Positions 51,191 to 59,042 of a DNA stretch of 64,000 nt are shown one piece after another (within the stretch, counting starts at the first letter, position 1; every line of letters starts with the position of its first letter). The notes under the pieces were generated by a model, which saw nothing but the letters and a program-made list of their open reading frames with translations, searched no databases and had not been told where the DNA came from. Made by a program: the position numbers and the translations under genes. This DNA comes from Candidatus Poribacteria bacterium (lineage in GTDB: Bacteria > Poribacteria > WGA-4E > WGA-3G), in contig JAPPII010000022.1 of assembly GCA_028820845.1 (NCBI GenBank), positions 87,663 through 151,662 on the forward strand. Reading direction: 5' to 3'.

Positions 51191-51865
51191 CTATCTACTT
51201 TTCAACGCGCCCCATGTAATAGCCAATTTATCGACAGGTTCGACTGCTGTTGGTGGGATACCGGGGCCATTAATTTCAACGTATTCATAGGCAACGGTTG
51301 AATCCCTACCCCCTAAACCCGGACGACCTTTGTCGTAAGTCTTATCTTGAGTTTCAACCATCAATTTCCCGTCAATGTAGGTTCTAAGGGTTTCGCCTTC
51401 CACTTCAAAGACTATGGTGTATGCATCGCCACCTTTTGTATCCTTTGAATCTGGTCGTTGTGGGCGGGGACCACCGGTGATTTCATTTGCAGCACCGCCT
51501 TGGAACATGAAAACCGAGGTTGTATGTGAGTTGTAACTAATCTCCATAAAATAGAAATCTACAGCGGGTTCCTCTGTTCGGACAAAGAGATGAAAATAGG
51601 GGCCGACGAGCTTCCGCGCCCCGACTTCCATTCGGTAATCGGTCCAACTCTCTTCACCAAAGTAGATACCGGAATTCTGTCCGCCGCCAACAGTGAGTTC
51701 AAGCATGCCGTCTTTTATTTCTGCAGTCGCCTGCGGTCCGAGTTCCCAATCCGCGATTTCCTTGTCGCTATCGAATTCAAAACGAATTGCCAGTGCTGGA
51801 TGTATCGCCAATATAAAAACGAAACAGATCCATGCACAAACGTACCACGTCCTTAGCATTTTCAT
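51191..51865 (-). CDS. Secreted LamG/DUF1080-like protein with K-L-A-I-T-W tail motif
   Basis: The 224-residue product starts with a signal peptide (MKMLRTWYVCAWICFVFILA). The ATG at 51865 has AAGGAGAG about five bases upstream, whereas the frame is open to 51907 without support. The body is a concanavalin-like sandwich: RFEFDSDKEIADWELGPQATAEIKDG, WTDYRMEVGARKLVGPYFHLF, YTIVFEVEGETLRTYIDGKLM. It ends VEPVDKLAITWGALKSR. It is the promoter-proximal gene of the tail-motif unit, with palindromes in its leader. Confidence 0.85.
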   Translation of the reverse strand: MKMLRTWYVCAWICFVFILAIHPALAIRFEFDSDKEIADWELGPQATAEIKDGMLELTVGGGQNSGIYFGEESWTDYRMEVGARKLVGPYFHLFVRTEEPAVDFYFMEISYNSHTTSVFMFQGGAANEITGGPRPQRPDSKDTKGGDAYTIVFEVEGETLRTYIDGKLMVETQDKTYDKGRPGLGGRDSTVAYEYVEINGPGIPPTAVEPVDKLAITWGALKSR

Positions 51866-51904
51866 GAGATTCTCTCCTTCGGCAAAAATGAATTGGATTT
51901 GTAC

Positions 51905-51955
51905 CACAAACTGTTAGTTTGTGTGTGGGATTTGCACGCAAACTAACAGTTTGCG
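51905..51955. repeat. Pair of palindromes in the leader of the tail-motif unit
   Basis: CACAAACTGTTAGTTTGTG (51905-51923) and CGCAAACTAACAGTTTGCG (51937-51955). Each is an eight-pair hairpin, and the two are inverted copies of one unit. Confidence 0.75.
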
Positions 51956-51975
51956 CTACATCTAAACTTTGCTAC

Positions 51976-52004
51976 AGTTTATGCGAAAACGCGTAATCTG
52001 TCAA
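51976..52004 (-). promoter_or_regulatory. Promoter for the three-gene tail-motif unit
   Basis: On the minus strand TTGACA (51999-52004), 17 bases, TAAACT (51976-51981). Transcription starts near 51969, so the paired palindromes lie wholly in the leader. Confidence 0.65.
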
Positions 52005-52012
52005 CTCCCTAC

Positions 52013-52384
52013 TCACATCCCTCTAATCGCAGCAACAGTCAGGCACCCCCATCCGACGATAAATGCCAACCCACCGATTGGGGTAATTGCACCGAGCCAC
52101 CGAATGCCTGTGAGGCTCAGTATGTAGAGACTCCCAGAGAAAATGAGAATGCCAGCAAAAAAACACCAGCCCGCTGCAGTCGTGAGATGGTTCTGCCACT
52201 GTGATACTGCCCACGCCGCAGCGAGCATCCCCAGGCTGTGATACATCTGATACCGAACCGCTACCTCGAACGTCTCAAGCATCTCTGGCTTGAGTATTGA
52301 CCGGAGTCCGTGCGCGCCAAACGCACCAAAAGCGACCCCAAGTAGACCTAAACCCGAACCGAGCGCAAAGAAAAGATTTGACAT
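52013..52384 (-). CDS. DUF423-family membrane protein (YgdD-like)
   Basis: The 123-residue product has four hydrophobic helices and the diagnostic start LGSGLGLLGVAFGAFGAHGLRS, followed by EVAVRYQMYHSLGML and SLTGIRWLGAITPIGGLAFIVGW. The length is typical for the family (about 120-130). Function is unknown throughout bacteria. GGAGACATCC before the ATG includes a plausible ribosome site. It appears monocistronic. Confidence 0.92.
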   Translation of the reverse strand: MSNLFFALGSGLGLLGVAFGAFGAHGLRSILKPEMLETFEVAVRYQMYHSLGMLAAAWAVSQWQNHLTTAAGWCFFAGILIFSGSLYILSLTGIRWLGAITPIGGLAFIVGWGCLTVAAIRGM

Positions 52385-52499
52385 GGATGTCTCCTTTCAG
52401 AAATTGATGATTGACATCAATTATAACTTAAATCGCGCGAATCGTGTCTGATATTTTCTATGAAAGTCCTATAATCCTGCAAATCCTTGGTAAACCTTT

Positions 52500-52541
52500 G
52501 ACTTATAACCTACAACCCACAACTCATAACCCATAACCCAC
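52500..52541. repeat. Heptad array upstream of the EF-G gene
   Basis: Six units: GACTTAT, AACCTAC, AACCCAC, AACTCAT, AACCCAT, AACCCAC. It lies 20 bases before the promoter. Confidence 0.7.
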
Positions 52542-52560
52542 CCCTCACAGAAATATTTTC

Positions 52561-52589
52561 TTGACATTTTTGACACGCTGTGATAAGAT
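52561..52589 (+). promoter_or_regulatory. Promoter for the EF-G paralogue
   Basis: TTGACA (52561-52566), a 17-base spacer ending in TGA, TAAGAT (52584-52589). A second TTGACA at 52570-52575 has no matching -10. Confidence 0.65.
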
Positions 52590-52657
52590 TTAATTTTAAA
52601 CGGCATAGCTCACTCTATTCCGTGTGGTTAATAGTAAAAGGAGAAAATTTAGGACGT

Positions 52658-54730
52658 ATGAAACAATACAGGACAGACGAGATCCGAAACATTGCGATTA
52701 TCGCGCATTCAGGAGCAGGCAAAACCTCACTCGTTGAAGCGATGCTTTTCAACGGGGGGGCTATTGAACGCATGGGGGCTGTTGATAGCGGAAATTCTGT
52801 AGCTGACTATGCCGCTGACGAGATAGAACGCAGAACCACCCTCAACTGTTCAGTCTGTATCGCAGAATGGGAAGGACATAAACTAAATCTGATTGATACC
52901 CCCGGTGCTGAAGATTTTTATGGGGACCTCCATAGTGTGCTCCGAGTTGTCGACGCTGTTATCGTCGTTGTTGATGCAACTACCGGTGTTGAAGGTGGAA
53001 CGGAAAAGGTCTGGGAAGTTGCCGACAAGTATGAACTGCCACGCCTCGTCTTTATCAATAAAATGGATAAAGAGAACGCCAATTTTGAAGACGCACTCGC
53101 GAGTGTTGAAGAGATTTTAGAGACGCGCGCGGTTCCAATTCAACTGCCGATCGGTCAGGAGGACCAGTTCGCCGGTGTTGTTGATGTTATACAGATGGCT
53201 GCATATCTCGAACCCGATGGGAACAAACGTGCCGCAAAAGCTGAGATTCCAGCAGAATTGGAAGCCGAAGCCGAAGAGACACGCGAAGCACTCGTTGAAG
53301 TCGCCGCGGAAAGTGATGATGAACTCATTGAGAAGTTTTTTGAAGGCGAATTGACCGATGAAGAGATTCAAAACGGTCTACAGCTCGGCATTCTCCAGAA
53401 TCAGTTTACACCCGTGCTTTGCGGTGCTGCGCTTAGCAACGTTGGTGTACAGCAGTTAATGGATGTGCTTGTGACAGGATGCCCGTCGCCTGTTGATGTC
53501 GGTCCCGTGGCAAGCGTTGAGGCTGAAGAAGAGACGCGCGACCCGTCGTCAGAGGCACCGATGTCTGCTGTCGTTTTTAAGTCGATTGCCGACCCGTTTG
53601 CGGGGCAACTCAGTTTTTTCCGCGTTTATTCGGGGATCTTGCAAGGCGATACGCAAGTCAGCAATTCGACGCGTGGACAGGTTGAGAGACTCGGGAAGAC
53701 GGTCTTCATGAATGGTAAGGACGCGATTAGTACACCACAGGTAGAAGCAGGCGATATCGGGGCGATTACCAAACTCGCTGCCACCCAAACCGGCGACACC
53801 CTCTGCGATAGAGACGCACAAATCCAACTCGCAGGCGTTGAGTTCCCTAATTCCGTCATCTCCTACGCGATCCGCCCGACCCGTGAGGGTGATGATGAAA
53901 AACTTATGACATCCCTCACACGCATGTCCGAAGAAGACCCGGTGTTCAGGATTGAACGCAACGATGTTACCAAGCAACTCCTCGTCTCCGGACTCGGCGA
54001 CTTGCACCTAACCATTAATCGTGAACGCATGAAGGATAAATTTGGTGTAGAGACGGCAGTTTTCCCACCGAAAGTGCCGTATCGGGAAACAATTCGTCGA
54101 AACGTCCAGAGTATCAATGGACGGCACAAACGCCAATCTGGTGGAAGAGGGCAGTTCGGCGACGTTTGGATTAATATCGCGCCCTTGCAACGCGGTGAGG
54201 GCTTTGAATTTGTCAACAACATCGTTGGTGGCTCGATTCCACGCAACTATATACCGGCTGTCGAAAAGGGCATCCGTGAGAGAATGGACAGGGGTTTACT
54301 GGCGGGGTACCCCGTCGTTGACATCCAGATTGACCTTTATGACGGTAAGCATCATCCTGTTGATTCTTCGGATATGGCGTTCCAGATTGCGGGTTCCATG
54401 GCTTTTGCTGCCGCTGCTGAACACGCAAATCCGGGGTTGCTTGAACCCATCATGAACGTCGCAATCACTGTGCCGGAGCAGTTCATGGGGAGTATTATTG
54501 GCGACTTGAATGGACGGCGCGGACAGGTGATGGGTGTCGAACAGATCGGAAGAAAGCAGGTAATTCAGGCGAACGTCCCGCTCTCGGAGATGCTCCGCTA
54601 TTCGATTGATCTCAAGTCGATGACGAGCGCGCGCGGCAACTTCACGATGGAGTTCTCACACTACGAAGTTGCACCTGACGATGTCGCACAGAAAGTGATT
54701 GCCGAGTCAAAGGCGGAAGCGGAAGAGTAG
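52658..54730 (+). CDS. Elongation factor G-like GTPase (paralogue lacking switch II His)
   Basis: The 690-residue product is a full-length EF-G homologue with G1 AHSGAGKTSL, G3 DTPGAEDF, G4 NKMDK, and the domain IV/V C-terminal half (GGRGQFGDVWINI, PNSVISYAIRP, GSIIGDLNGRRGQVMG). In canonical EF-G, G1 is AHIDAGKTT and G3 is DTPGHVDF; the catalytic His after Gly is Ala here. Such forms are the EF-G2-like paralogues whose roles are recycling or unknown. ATG 52658 with AGGA close upstream fits the family start MKQYRTDEIRNIAIIAH. The 26-residue upstream extension is not family-like. Confidence 0.92.
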   Translation: MKQYRTDEIRNIAIIAHSGAGKTSLVEAMLFNGGAIERMGAVDSGNSVADYAADEIERRTTLNCSVCIAEWEGHKLNLIDTPGAEDFYGDLHSVLRVVDAVIVVVDATTGVEGGTEKVWEVADKYELPRLVFINKMDKENANFEDALASVEEILETRAVPIQLPIGQEDQFAGVVDVIQMAAYLEPDGNKRAAKAEIPAELEAEAEETREALVEVAAESDDELIEKFFEGELTDEEIQNGLQLGILQNQFTPVLCGAALSNVGVQQLMDVLVTGCPSPVDVGPVASVEAEEETRDPSSEAPMSAVVFKSIADPFAGQLSFFRVYSGILQGDTQVSNSTRGQVERLGKTVFMNGKDAISTPQVEAGDIGAITKLAATQTGDTLCDRDAQIQLAGVEFPNSVISYAIRPTREGDDEKLMTSLTRMSEEDPVFRIERNDVTKQLLVSGLGDLHLTINRERMKDKFGVETAVFPPKVPYRETIRRNVQSINGRHKRQSGGRGQFGDVWINIAPLQRGEGFEFVNNIVGGSIPRNYIPAVEKGIRERMDRGLLAGYPVVDIQIDLYDGKHHPVDSSDMAFQIAGSMAFAAAAEHANPGLLEPIMNVAITVPEQFMGSIIGDLNGRRGQVMGVEQIGRKQVIQANVPLSEMLRYSIDLKSMTSARGNFTMEFSHYEVAPDDVAQKVIAESKAEAEE

Positions 54731-54749
54731 GCTATAGCAACCTATTGCT

Positions 54750-54830
54750 GGCGAGGTTTCTGGGGATACACCCCACGGAATGCTATACGCACATTCCGTG
54801 TTGATTCGCAAAAATACCTCGCCTTTTTCT
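54750..54830 (+). terminator. Branched intrinsic terminator after the EF-G gene
   Basis: The outer stem GGCGAGGT (54750-54757) / ACCTCGCC (54816-54823) is followed by TTTTTCT. Inside it lie TGGGG/CCCCA (54761-54775) and CACGGAATG/CATTCCGTG (54774-54800), which share two bases. The result is a multi-branched fold ending in a U-tract. Confidence 0.65.
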
Positions 54831-54862
54831 GCCGTTGTGGACGCGGATGGAGGTTTTCTTAG

Positions 54863-55468
54863 ATGGCGTATAGCAATTGGACCTTAGAAACCGTAAAGAA
54901 AGCGTTTGACCTTGAAGAAATAAACGCTGCCGGCATTTTTGCTGATGCAGAACCGGTGGCTCCGAGCGCGCATCTCATCACAACGCTGGAACGGAACGTG
55001 CCGTTAGCTTTCGCTATGGGCACAGAGAAGGCAAAATCAGAACTGATTGTCTCTGCCGTTCTCGTTGAGCTCTGGGAGCACTTCAACCGCAGTATCAGTT
55101 TCTTTTCCGGGGTTGACTTTAATGTTGATGCCGAAAGTGGCTTGACGGGGGTTTGTGATTTTGTGGTAAGTCTGTCGCCATCCCAATTTCATCTGGAATC
55201 CCCAATCATCCTCCTTGTTGAAGCGAAAAGGGATAATTTGACAGCAGGGCTCGGACAGTGTGTTGCAGAGATGGTCGCCGCCCAACGCTTCAATGCCGAA
55301 CAAGGGAACGAGGTTCCTTGCGTCTATGGTACTACCACATCAGGCATAGAGTGGGTATTCCTTAAGTTGGAGGGAAAGAAACTTCAACTTGATATGGCAG
55401 CCTACACAATTGAGCGGTGCGACAGAATTCTCGGTGTCCTTGCAAGCATGGTGGCACAAAAGGCATAA
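54863..55468 (+). CDS. Possible PD-(D/E)xK nuclease-fold protein
   Basis: The 201-residue product has no signal or membrane segment. The region GVCDFVVSLSP...PIILLVEAKRDNLTAGLGQCVAEMVAAQ matches the pattern of restriction-endonuclease-like folds: an Asp followed by E-A-K on the next strand and a helix with Gln. It could be a DNA-processing or stand-alone restriction-like protein, or an inactive relative. GGAGG nine bases before ATG supports the start. It lies between two strong hairpin terminators and so is transcribed alone. Confidence 0.6.
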   Translation: MAYSNWTLETVKKAFDLEEINAAGIFADAEPVAPSAHLITTLERNVPLAFAMGTEKAKSELIVSAVLVELWEHFNRSISFFSGVDFNVDAESGLTGVCDFVVSLSPSQFHLESPIILLVEAKRDNLTAGLGQCVAEMVAAQRFNAEQGNEVPCVYGTTTSGIEWVFLKLEGKKLQLDMAAYTIERCDRILGVLASMVAQKA

Positions 55469-55470
55469 AG

Positions 55471-55502
55471 ACAACGGGCGGATGACAACATCCGCCCGTT
55501 GT
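55471..55502. terminator. Perfect 14-pair hairpin between convergent genes
   Basis: ACAACGGGCGGATG, loop ACAA, CATCCGCCCGTTGT. It can end transcripts from both sides; on the minus strand it lies just past the aldehyde dehydrogenase stop. No long U-tract is present on either strand. Confidence 0.65.
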
Positions 55503-55511
55503 TAAAACCTG

Positions 55512-56930
55512 CTAACTGTCCAAATGGAAGATTGCCATCTTCAATTCGGTCATCTCTTCTATAGCATACTTCGGTCCTTCCTTACCCATACCGCTCTCTT
55601 TAACACCGCCATAAGGCATCAGATCCGCCCGCCACTGCGTACCCCAGTTCACCATTAGATTGCCAGATTCGACTTCACGGACGAACTTCATCGCCCAATC
55701 GACATTCTGCGTGAAGATGGCGGCACTCAGACCGTAATTCGTATCGTTGGCGAGCGCAATCGCCTCGTTGATGTCGTTGACTCGCGTCACACCGACAGCC
55801 GGTCCGAACACTTCATCACAAGAGATTTTCATCTCTGGTTTCACGTTGGCGAGGATCGCAGGTGTAACGAACTGGTCCTGCTTATCTCCACCTGTAAGGA
55901 GTTCGGCACCGTCCGAAACGGCTTCCTGAATCCATTCAGCGACACGGGTAGCATCTCCCTCTCGAATCATCGGCCCCATACGTGTCCCTTCTACGAGCGG
56001 ATCACCAGTGCTGATTTGCGAGACTTCGGCTTGGAACGCATCTAAGAAATCGCCATAGATTTTTTCGTGTGCGATGACGCGTTGCGTTGAGATACAGACC
56101 TGTCCGGCGTTAGAGTAACCGGATGCCGCTGCAGCGCGTGCAACCTTTTCTGGGTCGGCATCGGGCATGACAATGAGCGGTGAATTTGAACCCAGTTCCA
56201 TCGTAACCCGTTTCAATCCTGCGACGCGACAGATATGCTCGCCGACATCACGGCTGCCGGTAAAGGTAATCTTTCGGACGCGTGGGTCTGCACAGAGCGT
56301 ATCGCCGATTTCGCCACCAGGTCCCGTCACACACTGAATCGCCTCAGGCGGCGTGCCGGCTTCTAAAAAGAGTTCGACGAGTTTCAGTGCTGAGAGCGGC
56401 GTGTCCGTTGCGGGTTTGATGATAATGGCGTTTCCACCAGCAATTGCGGGACCGGCTTTGTGGCAGACAAGGTGCAACGGGAAGTTAAACGGGCTGATAC
56501 CCGCAACCACGCCACACGGCATGCGTACTGTAAAACCGAGTTTATCTTTAACGCCCGGCGCGCCTTCAAGCGGGATCGTTTCACCCGTGAGTCGTTTTGA
56601 TTCCTCGGCAGAAAGGGCGATAATTTCGGAAGCGCGAGTCGCCTCAATCGTCGCCTCTGCTAAGATTTTCCCTTCTTCGCGGGTAATAACCTCAGCGAGT
56701 TCTCCCGCCTTTTCCACCATCAAGTCGGCGACTTTCCGCAGGATTTCGTAGCGTTCATAGCCGGTCAAGCCTGCCATGACTTTCGCGCCACGTTCTGCCG
56801 TCTGAATCGCGGTTTCGACATCGGCTGCGTCCCCTCTCGGAACGGTGTCAACAACCGAACCGTCGAAAGGACTCAGTACGTCAATTTTGTCGGATTTGTC
56901 AATCCATTCTCCACCTACGTGCATTTGCAT
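55512..56930 (-). CDS. NAD(P)-dependent aldehyde dehydrogenase
   Basis: The 472-residue product is a complete aldehyde dehydrogenase. The cofactor region is GISPFNFPLHL and FTGSRDVGEHI, the general-base Glu lies in VTMELGSNSPL, and the nucleophile Cys in NAGQVCISTQRV. The C-terminal motif EVESGNLMVNWGTQWRADLMPYGG is near the lactaldehyde and glyceraldehyde-3-phosphate (non-phosphorylating) dehydrogenase groups. The aldehyde is not identifiable. ATG 56930 is preferred because GGAG lies about ten bases before it, whereas the frame opens at 56963 without support. Confidence 0.95.
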   Translation of the reverse strand: MQMHVGGEWIDKSDKIDVLSPFDGSVVDTVPRGDAADVETAIQTAERGAKVMAGLTGYERYEILRKVADLMVEKAGELAEVITREEGKILAEATIEATRASEIIALSAEESKRLTGETIPLEGAPGVKDKLGFTVRMPCGVVAGISPFNFPLHLVCHKAGPAIAGGNAIIIKPATDTPLSALKLVELFLEAGTPPEAIQCVTGPGGEIGDTLCADPRVRKITFTGSRDVGEHICRVAGLKRVTMELGSNSPLIVMPDADPEKVARAAAASGYSNAGQVCISTQRVIAHEKIYGDFLDAFQAEVSQISTGDPLVEGTRMGPMIREGDATRVAEWIQEAVSDGAELLTGGDKQDQFVTPAILANVKPEMKISCDEVFGPAVGVTRVNDINEAIALANDTNYGLSAAIFTQNVDWAMKFVREVESGNLMVNWGTQWRADLMPYGGVKESGMGKEGPKYAIEEMTELKMAIFHLDS

Positions 56931-57005
56931 AATGCGTTTTTCTCCATTTCCACTGCGGCACACGGATGTGCCTGATTTTTATAGAACTTGCACATTCCAC
57001 CGGTA

Positions 57006-57026
57006 GGTGCGGTTTCTAACCGCACC
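57006..57026. repeat. GGTGCGGTT palindrome upstream of aldehyde dehydrogenase
   Basis: GGTGCGGTT, loop TCT, AACCGCACC, flanked by TA on the left. Same family as copies at 30983, 37770 and 59926. Confidence 0.65.
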
Positions 57027-57097
57027 GATCCTATGGTGGTAAGTGTCTTTATTGTCCGAAGATACATGTTTCAACGCAATTTTGCGTAAGTTCTGTT

Positions 57098-57250
57098 TTA
57101 TTTTTGGGCTTTCAGCAAAGCCCAAGTTGTCGCCAATTTACCCGCTGCATCAACAGCGGCATAACCGGCTAATCCATCGTCCATAACGGCGTTGAGTTCA
57201 TCTTCAGAGAGGGCTTCTGTGAAGACCTGAACGCCGCAAGTAATAAACAC
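57098..57250 (-). pseudogene. C-terminal remnant of a tail-motif LamG protein
   Basis: The minus-strand frame reads EALSEDELNAVMDDGLAGYA and then VDAAGKLATTWALLKAQK and a TAA stop. The first part matches the helix that closes LamG proteins (compare ALTAEEVEKNM and LEPEDIQSLYKNG elsewhere in the window); the second is the tail motif. An in-frame stop lies six codons before the GTG used here as a nominal start. No signal peptide or LamG body exists. It is a decayed gene end, or an isolated tail cassette, 21 bases from the enolase-superfamily gene stop. Confidence 0.7.
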
Positions 57251-57271
57251 TTTCGTGTTGTTTTATGCTCC

Positions 57272-58276
57272 TTAAACGCGACAATTATCAAGCGCATCCT
57301 CGTCTAATTCAACGCCTAATCCGGGTTTATCTGGGACGGTTGCGTATCCGTCAACAAGCGGAATCGTCGAAGGCGTGACAAGATCAAAAGCCCGTAAGGC
57401 GTTCAGCGTAATCGCTGGCATGGTTGCGTTTGACATGACTGCAGCGAGATGCGTGACGTAGCAGGTCGTGATCCCGAGTCCGACGATCTGTATCCAAACC
57501 GGGAGGTGTGCAGCCTCTGAAATAGTTGCTTCCCGTATGGCGTTCGCAGCGCGCGAGTCGGGATAAGCGATAATAAACGAATCGTTCATTTTTGCCCGTA
57601 TCGCTGCAATCGGGTCTGGATTACCGAAGTGGATTGTTATCGGTATATCGGTGTTTCGCTTGATTTCTTGGTAGCCAGCGATGTCTGCCTGCGGAATTGG
57701 GGTCTCAAACGACTCTATATTGTAATCTTGGAGTTGACGTGCGACTTCAAGCGTGTGTGCGGGTGTCTCAAAGGAGTCGTTTGCATCAACGCGGAGTCGG
57801 TAATCATCTGGCACAACCGCCGTAATCGCTGCGACTTGCGCAAGCACCTCAAACCAGGGACGGGCTTTGGTTTTATGGAGTCGGTAACCGAGCGCATACG
57901 CGTGTTGGGCTTCTGCTGCCCACGCTTCGGGTGTCATGTCGATCGACCAGTACCCGAACGCTGTTTTATCGTGAACTTTTTCGCCTAACAGTTGATGCAC
58001 CGGTACACCAAGAGCCTTCCCCATGATGTCGTAAAATGCTTGTTGGAGCGGGGTCGGTGCCCAGCCGTTCATAAACGCAAACGGATCCCTACCGATATAT
58101 CCCTGAATAACCGCATCTGATTGAAACGCGCCATCGCCGATCCCGATGAGTCCAGCGTCGGTGTGTACCTTGTAGACGTGGTCAATCTGATAAAGATTTC
58201 GGCGGGTCATCAATTCATTGATGCCTTCATGATACGGGACTTTCACTTTGATAACGTCGATTTGCGTAATCTTCAT
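57272..58276 (-). CDS. Enolase-superfamily (mandelate racemase/muconate lactonising-like) protein
   Basis: The 334-residue product has the N-terminal capping domain (VIQGYIGRDPF region) and the barrel with K-x-K catalytic lysines in LHKTKARPWF. Metal ligands are D in RVDANDSF and E in FETPIPQ. The third ligand, normally Glu or Asp after PI-x-x, is not evident, since the strand reads PITIHFGNP. The protein is also shorter than typical members (about 360-400 residues). It may have altered or lost activity, or act on a sugar acid. No ribosome site is clear at the ATG; the gene is isolated on its strand apart from gspG behind it. Confidence 0.85.
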   Translation of the reverse strand: MKITQIDVIKVKVPYHEGINELMTRRNLYQIDHVYKVHTDAGLIGIGDGAFQSDAVIQGYIGRDPFAFMNGWAPTPLQQAFYDIMGKALGVPVHQLLGEKVHDKTAFGYWSIDMTPEAWAAEAQHAYALGYRLHKTKARPWFEVLAQVAAITAVVPDDYRLRVDANDSFETPAHTLEVARQLQDYNIESFETPIPQADIAGYQEIKRNTDIPITIHFGNPDPIAAIRAKMNDSFIIAYPDSRAANAIREATISEAAHLPVWIQIVGLGITTCYVTHLAAVMSNATMPAITLNALRAFDLVTPSTIPLVDGYATVPDKPGLGVELDEDALDNCRV

Positions 58277-58320
58277 GTGTCCACCCCCGTCTTCTTATAG
58301 GGTTTTCGATGTTTTAAGAG

Positions 58321-58773
58321 TTACTCATCGCGCCGGATCCAACTGACAACATCTTCCGCTTCACCCGTTCCACCTTCAACGCCATCACTTCCGAAGGAGA
58401 TAAGATCGTATCCGTATCGGTCGTGGTTACCCGGGCGGATATAGATATAAGCGTTGCCCCAGGGGTCTTCTGTAATCGGGATTTGGATGTAGGGTCCCAA
58501 CCAGTTTATAGGATTCGGTGCCGCTTCGGGTTTCTCCCAGAGTGCCTTTAAACCTTGTTCGGTTGATGGATAATCGCCGTTATCTTTAGCGTACCTATCG
58601 AGGGCAATACCAAGCACTTCAATTTCCTCAGCAGCTTGTGCTTGTAGGGCGCGTCCCGCTTGTCCGAGCAGCCGAGGTGCTAAAAGGACGGCTGCAATAA
58701 TTCCGAGGATGACGACGACGACCAGAATTTGTACGGACGTTAGTCCTGCTTGTTTAGAATCAATCGATTTCAC
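58321..58773 (-). CDS. gspG: Type II secretion major pseudopilin GspG-like
   Basis: The product is 150 residues from GTG 58773, chosen because GGAGGA lies four bases upstream. The 30-residue longer frame includes heptad repeat sequence. A ten-residue leader ends in A-G, followed by L-T-S-V-Q-I-L-V-V-V-V-I-L-G-I, the pilin helix. The +5 residue is Gln instead of the near-invariant Glu. The C-terminal part ENP-type motifs KALWEKPEAAPNP, DPWGNAYIYIRPG and YDLISFGSDGVEGG match GspG and its calcium site. No other type II secretion gene is nearby. It may assemble in an envelope-spanning pseudopilus. Confidence 0.88.
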   Translation of the reverse strand: MKSIDSKQAGLTSVQILVVVVILGIIAAVLLAPRLLGQAGRALQAQAAEEIEVLGIALDRYAKDNGDYPSTEQGLKALWEKPEAAPNPINWLGPYIQIPITEDPWGNAYIYIRPGNHDRYGYDLISFGSDGVEGGTGEAEDVVSWIRRDE

Positions 58774-58923
58774 ACATTCCTCCACAATCTGCGCATGCAC
58801 GCGTAAAAGATAGCCATCAGCTAACTGCTTGTAACGCTGACAATCGTTTTTTAAGTCTAACACATCCCTTGAATTGTGTCAATTTTATTTCTGGAGTCAC
58901 CAGAGATGTGCAATAAAAACCTC

Positions 58924-58952
58924 TTGACATCCCGTATAATACACCATATAAT
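58924..58952 (+). promoter_or_regulatory. Perfect consensus promoter for a tail-motif gene
   Basis: TTGACA (58924-58929), a 17-base spacer and TATAAT (58947-58952). A second TATAAT at 58935-58940 is too close to that -35 to serve it. Confidence 0.8.
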
Positions 58953-58970
58953 AGTCCACTACAATGTAGC

Positions 58971-59019
58971 ATAAACTTTTAGTTTGTGTGTTCTTTGTAG
59001 CACAAACTTTTAGTTTGTG
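58971..59019. repeat. Pair of palindromes in the leader of a tail-motif gene
   Basis: ATAAACTTTTAGTTTGTG (58971-58988, one mismatch) and CACAAACTTTTAGTTTGTG (59001-59019). They lie between the expected transcription start (about 58959) and the ATG, like the pair at 51905-51955. Confidence 0.75.
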
Positions 59020-59042
59020 CATATCATAGGAGGAACAAAAAC

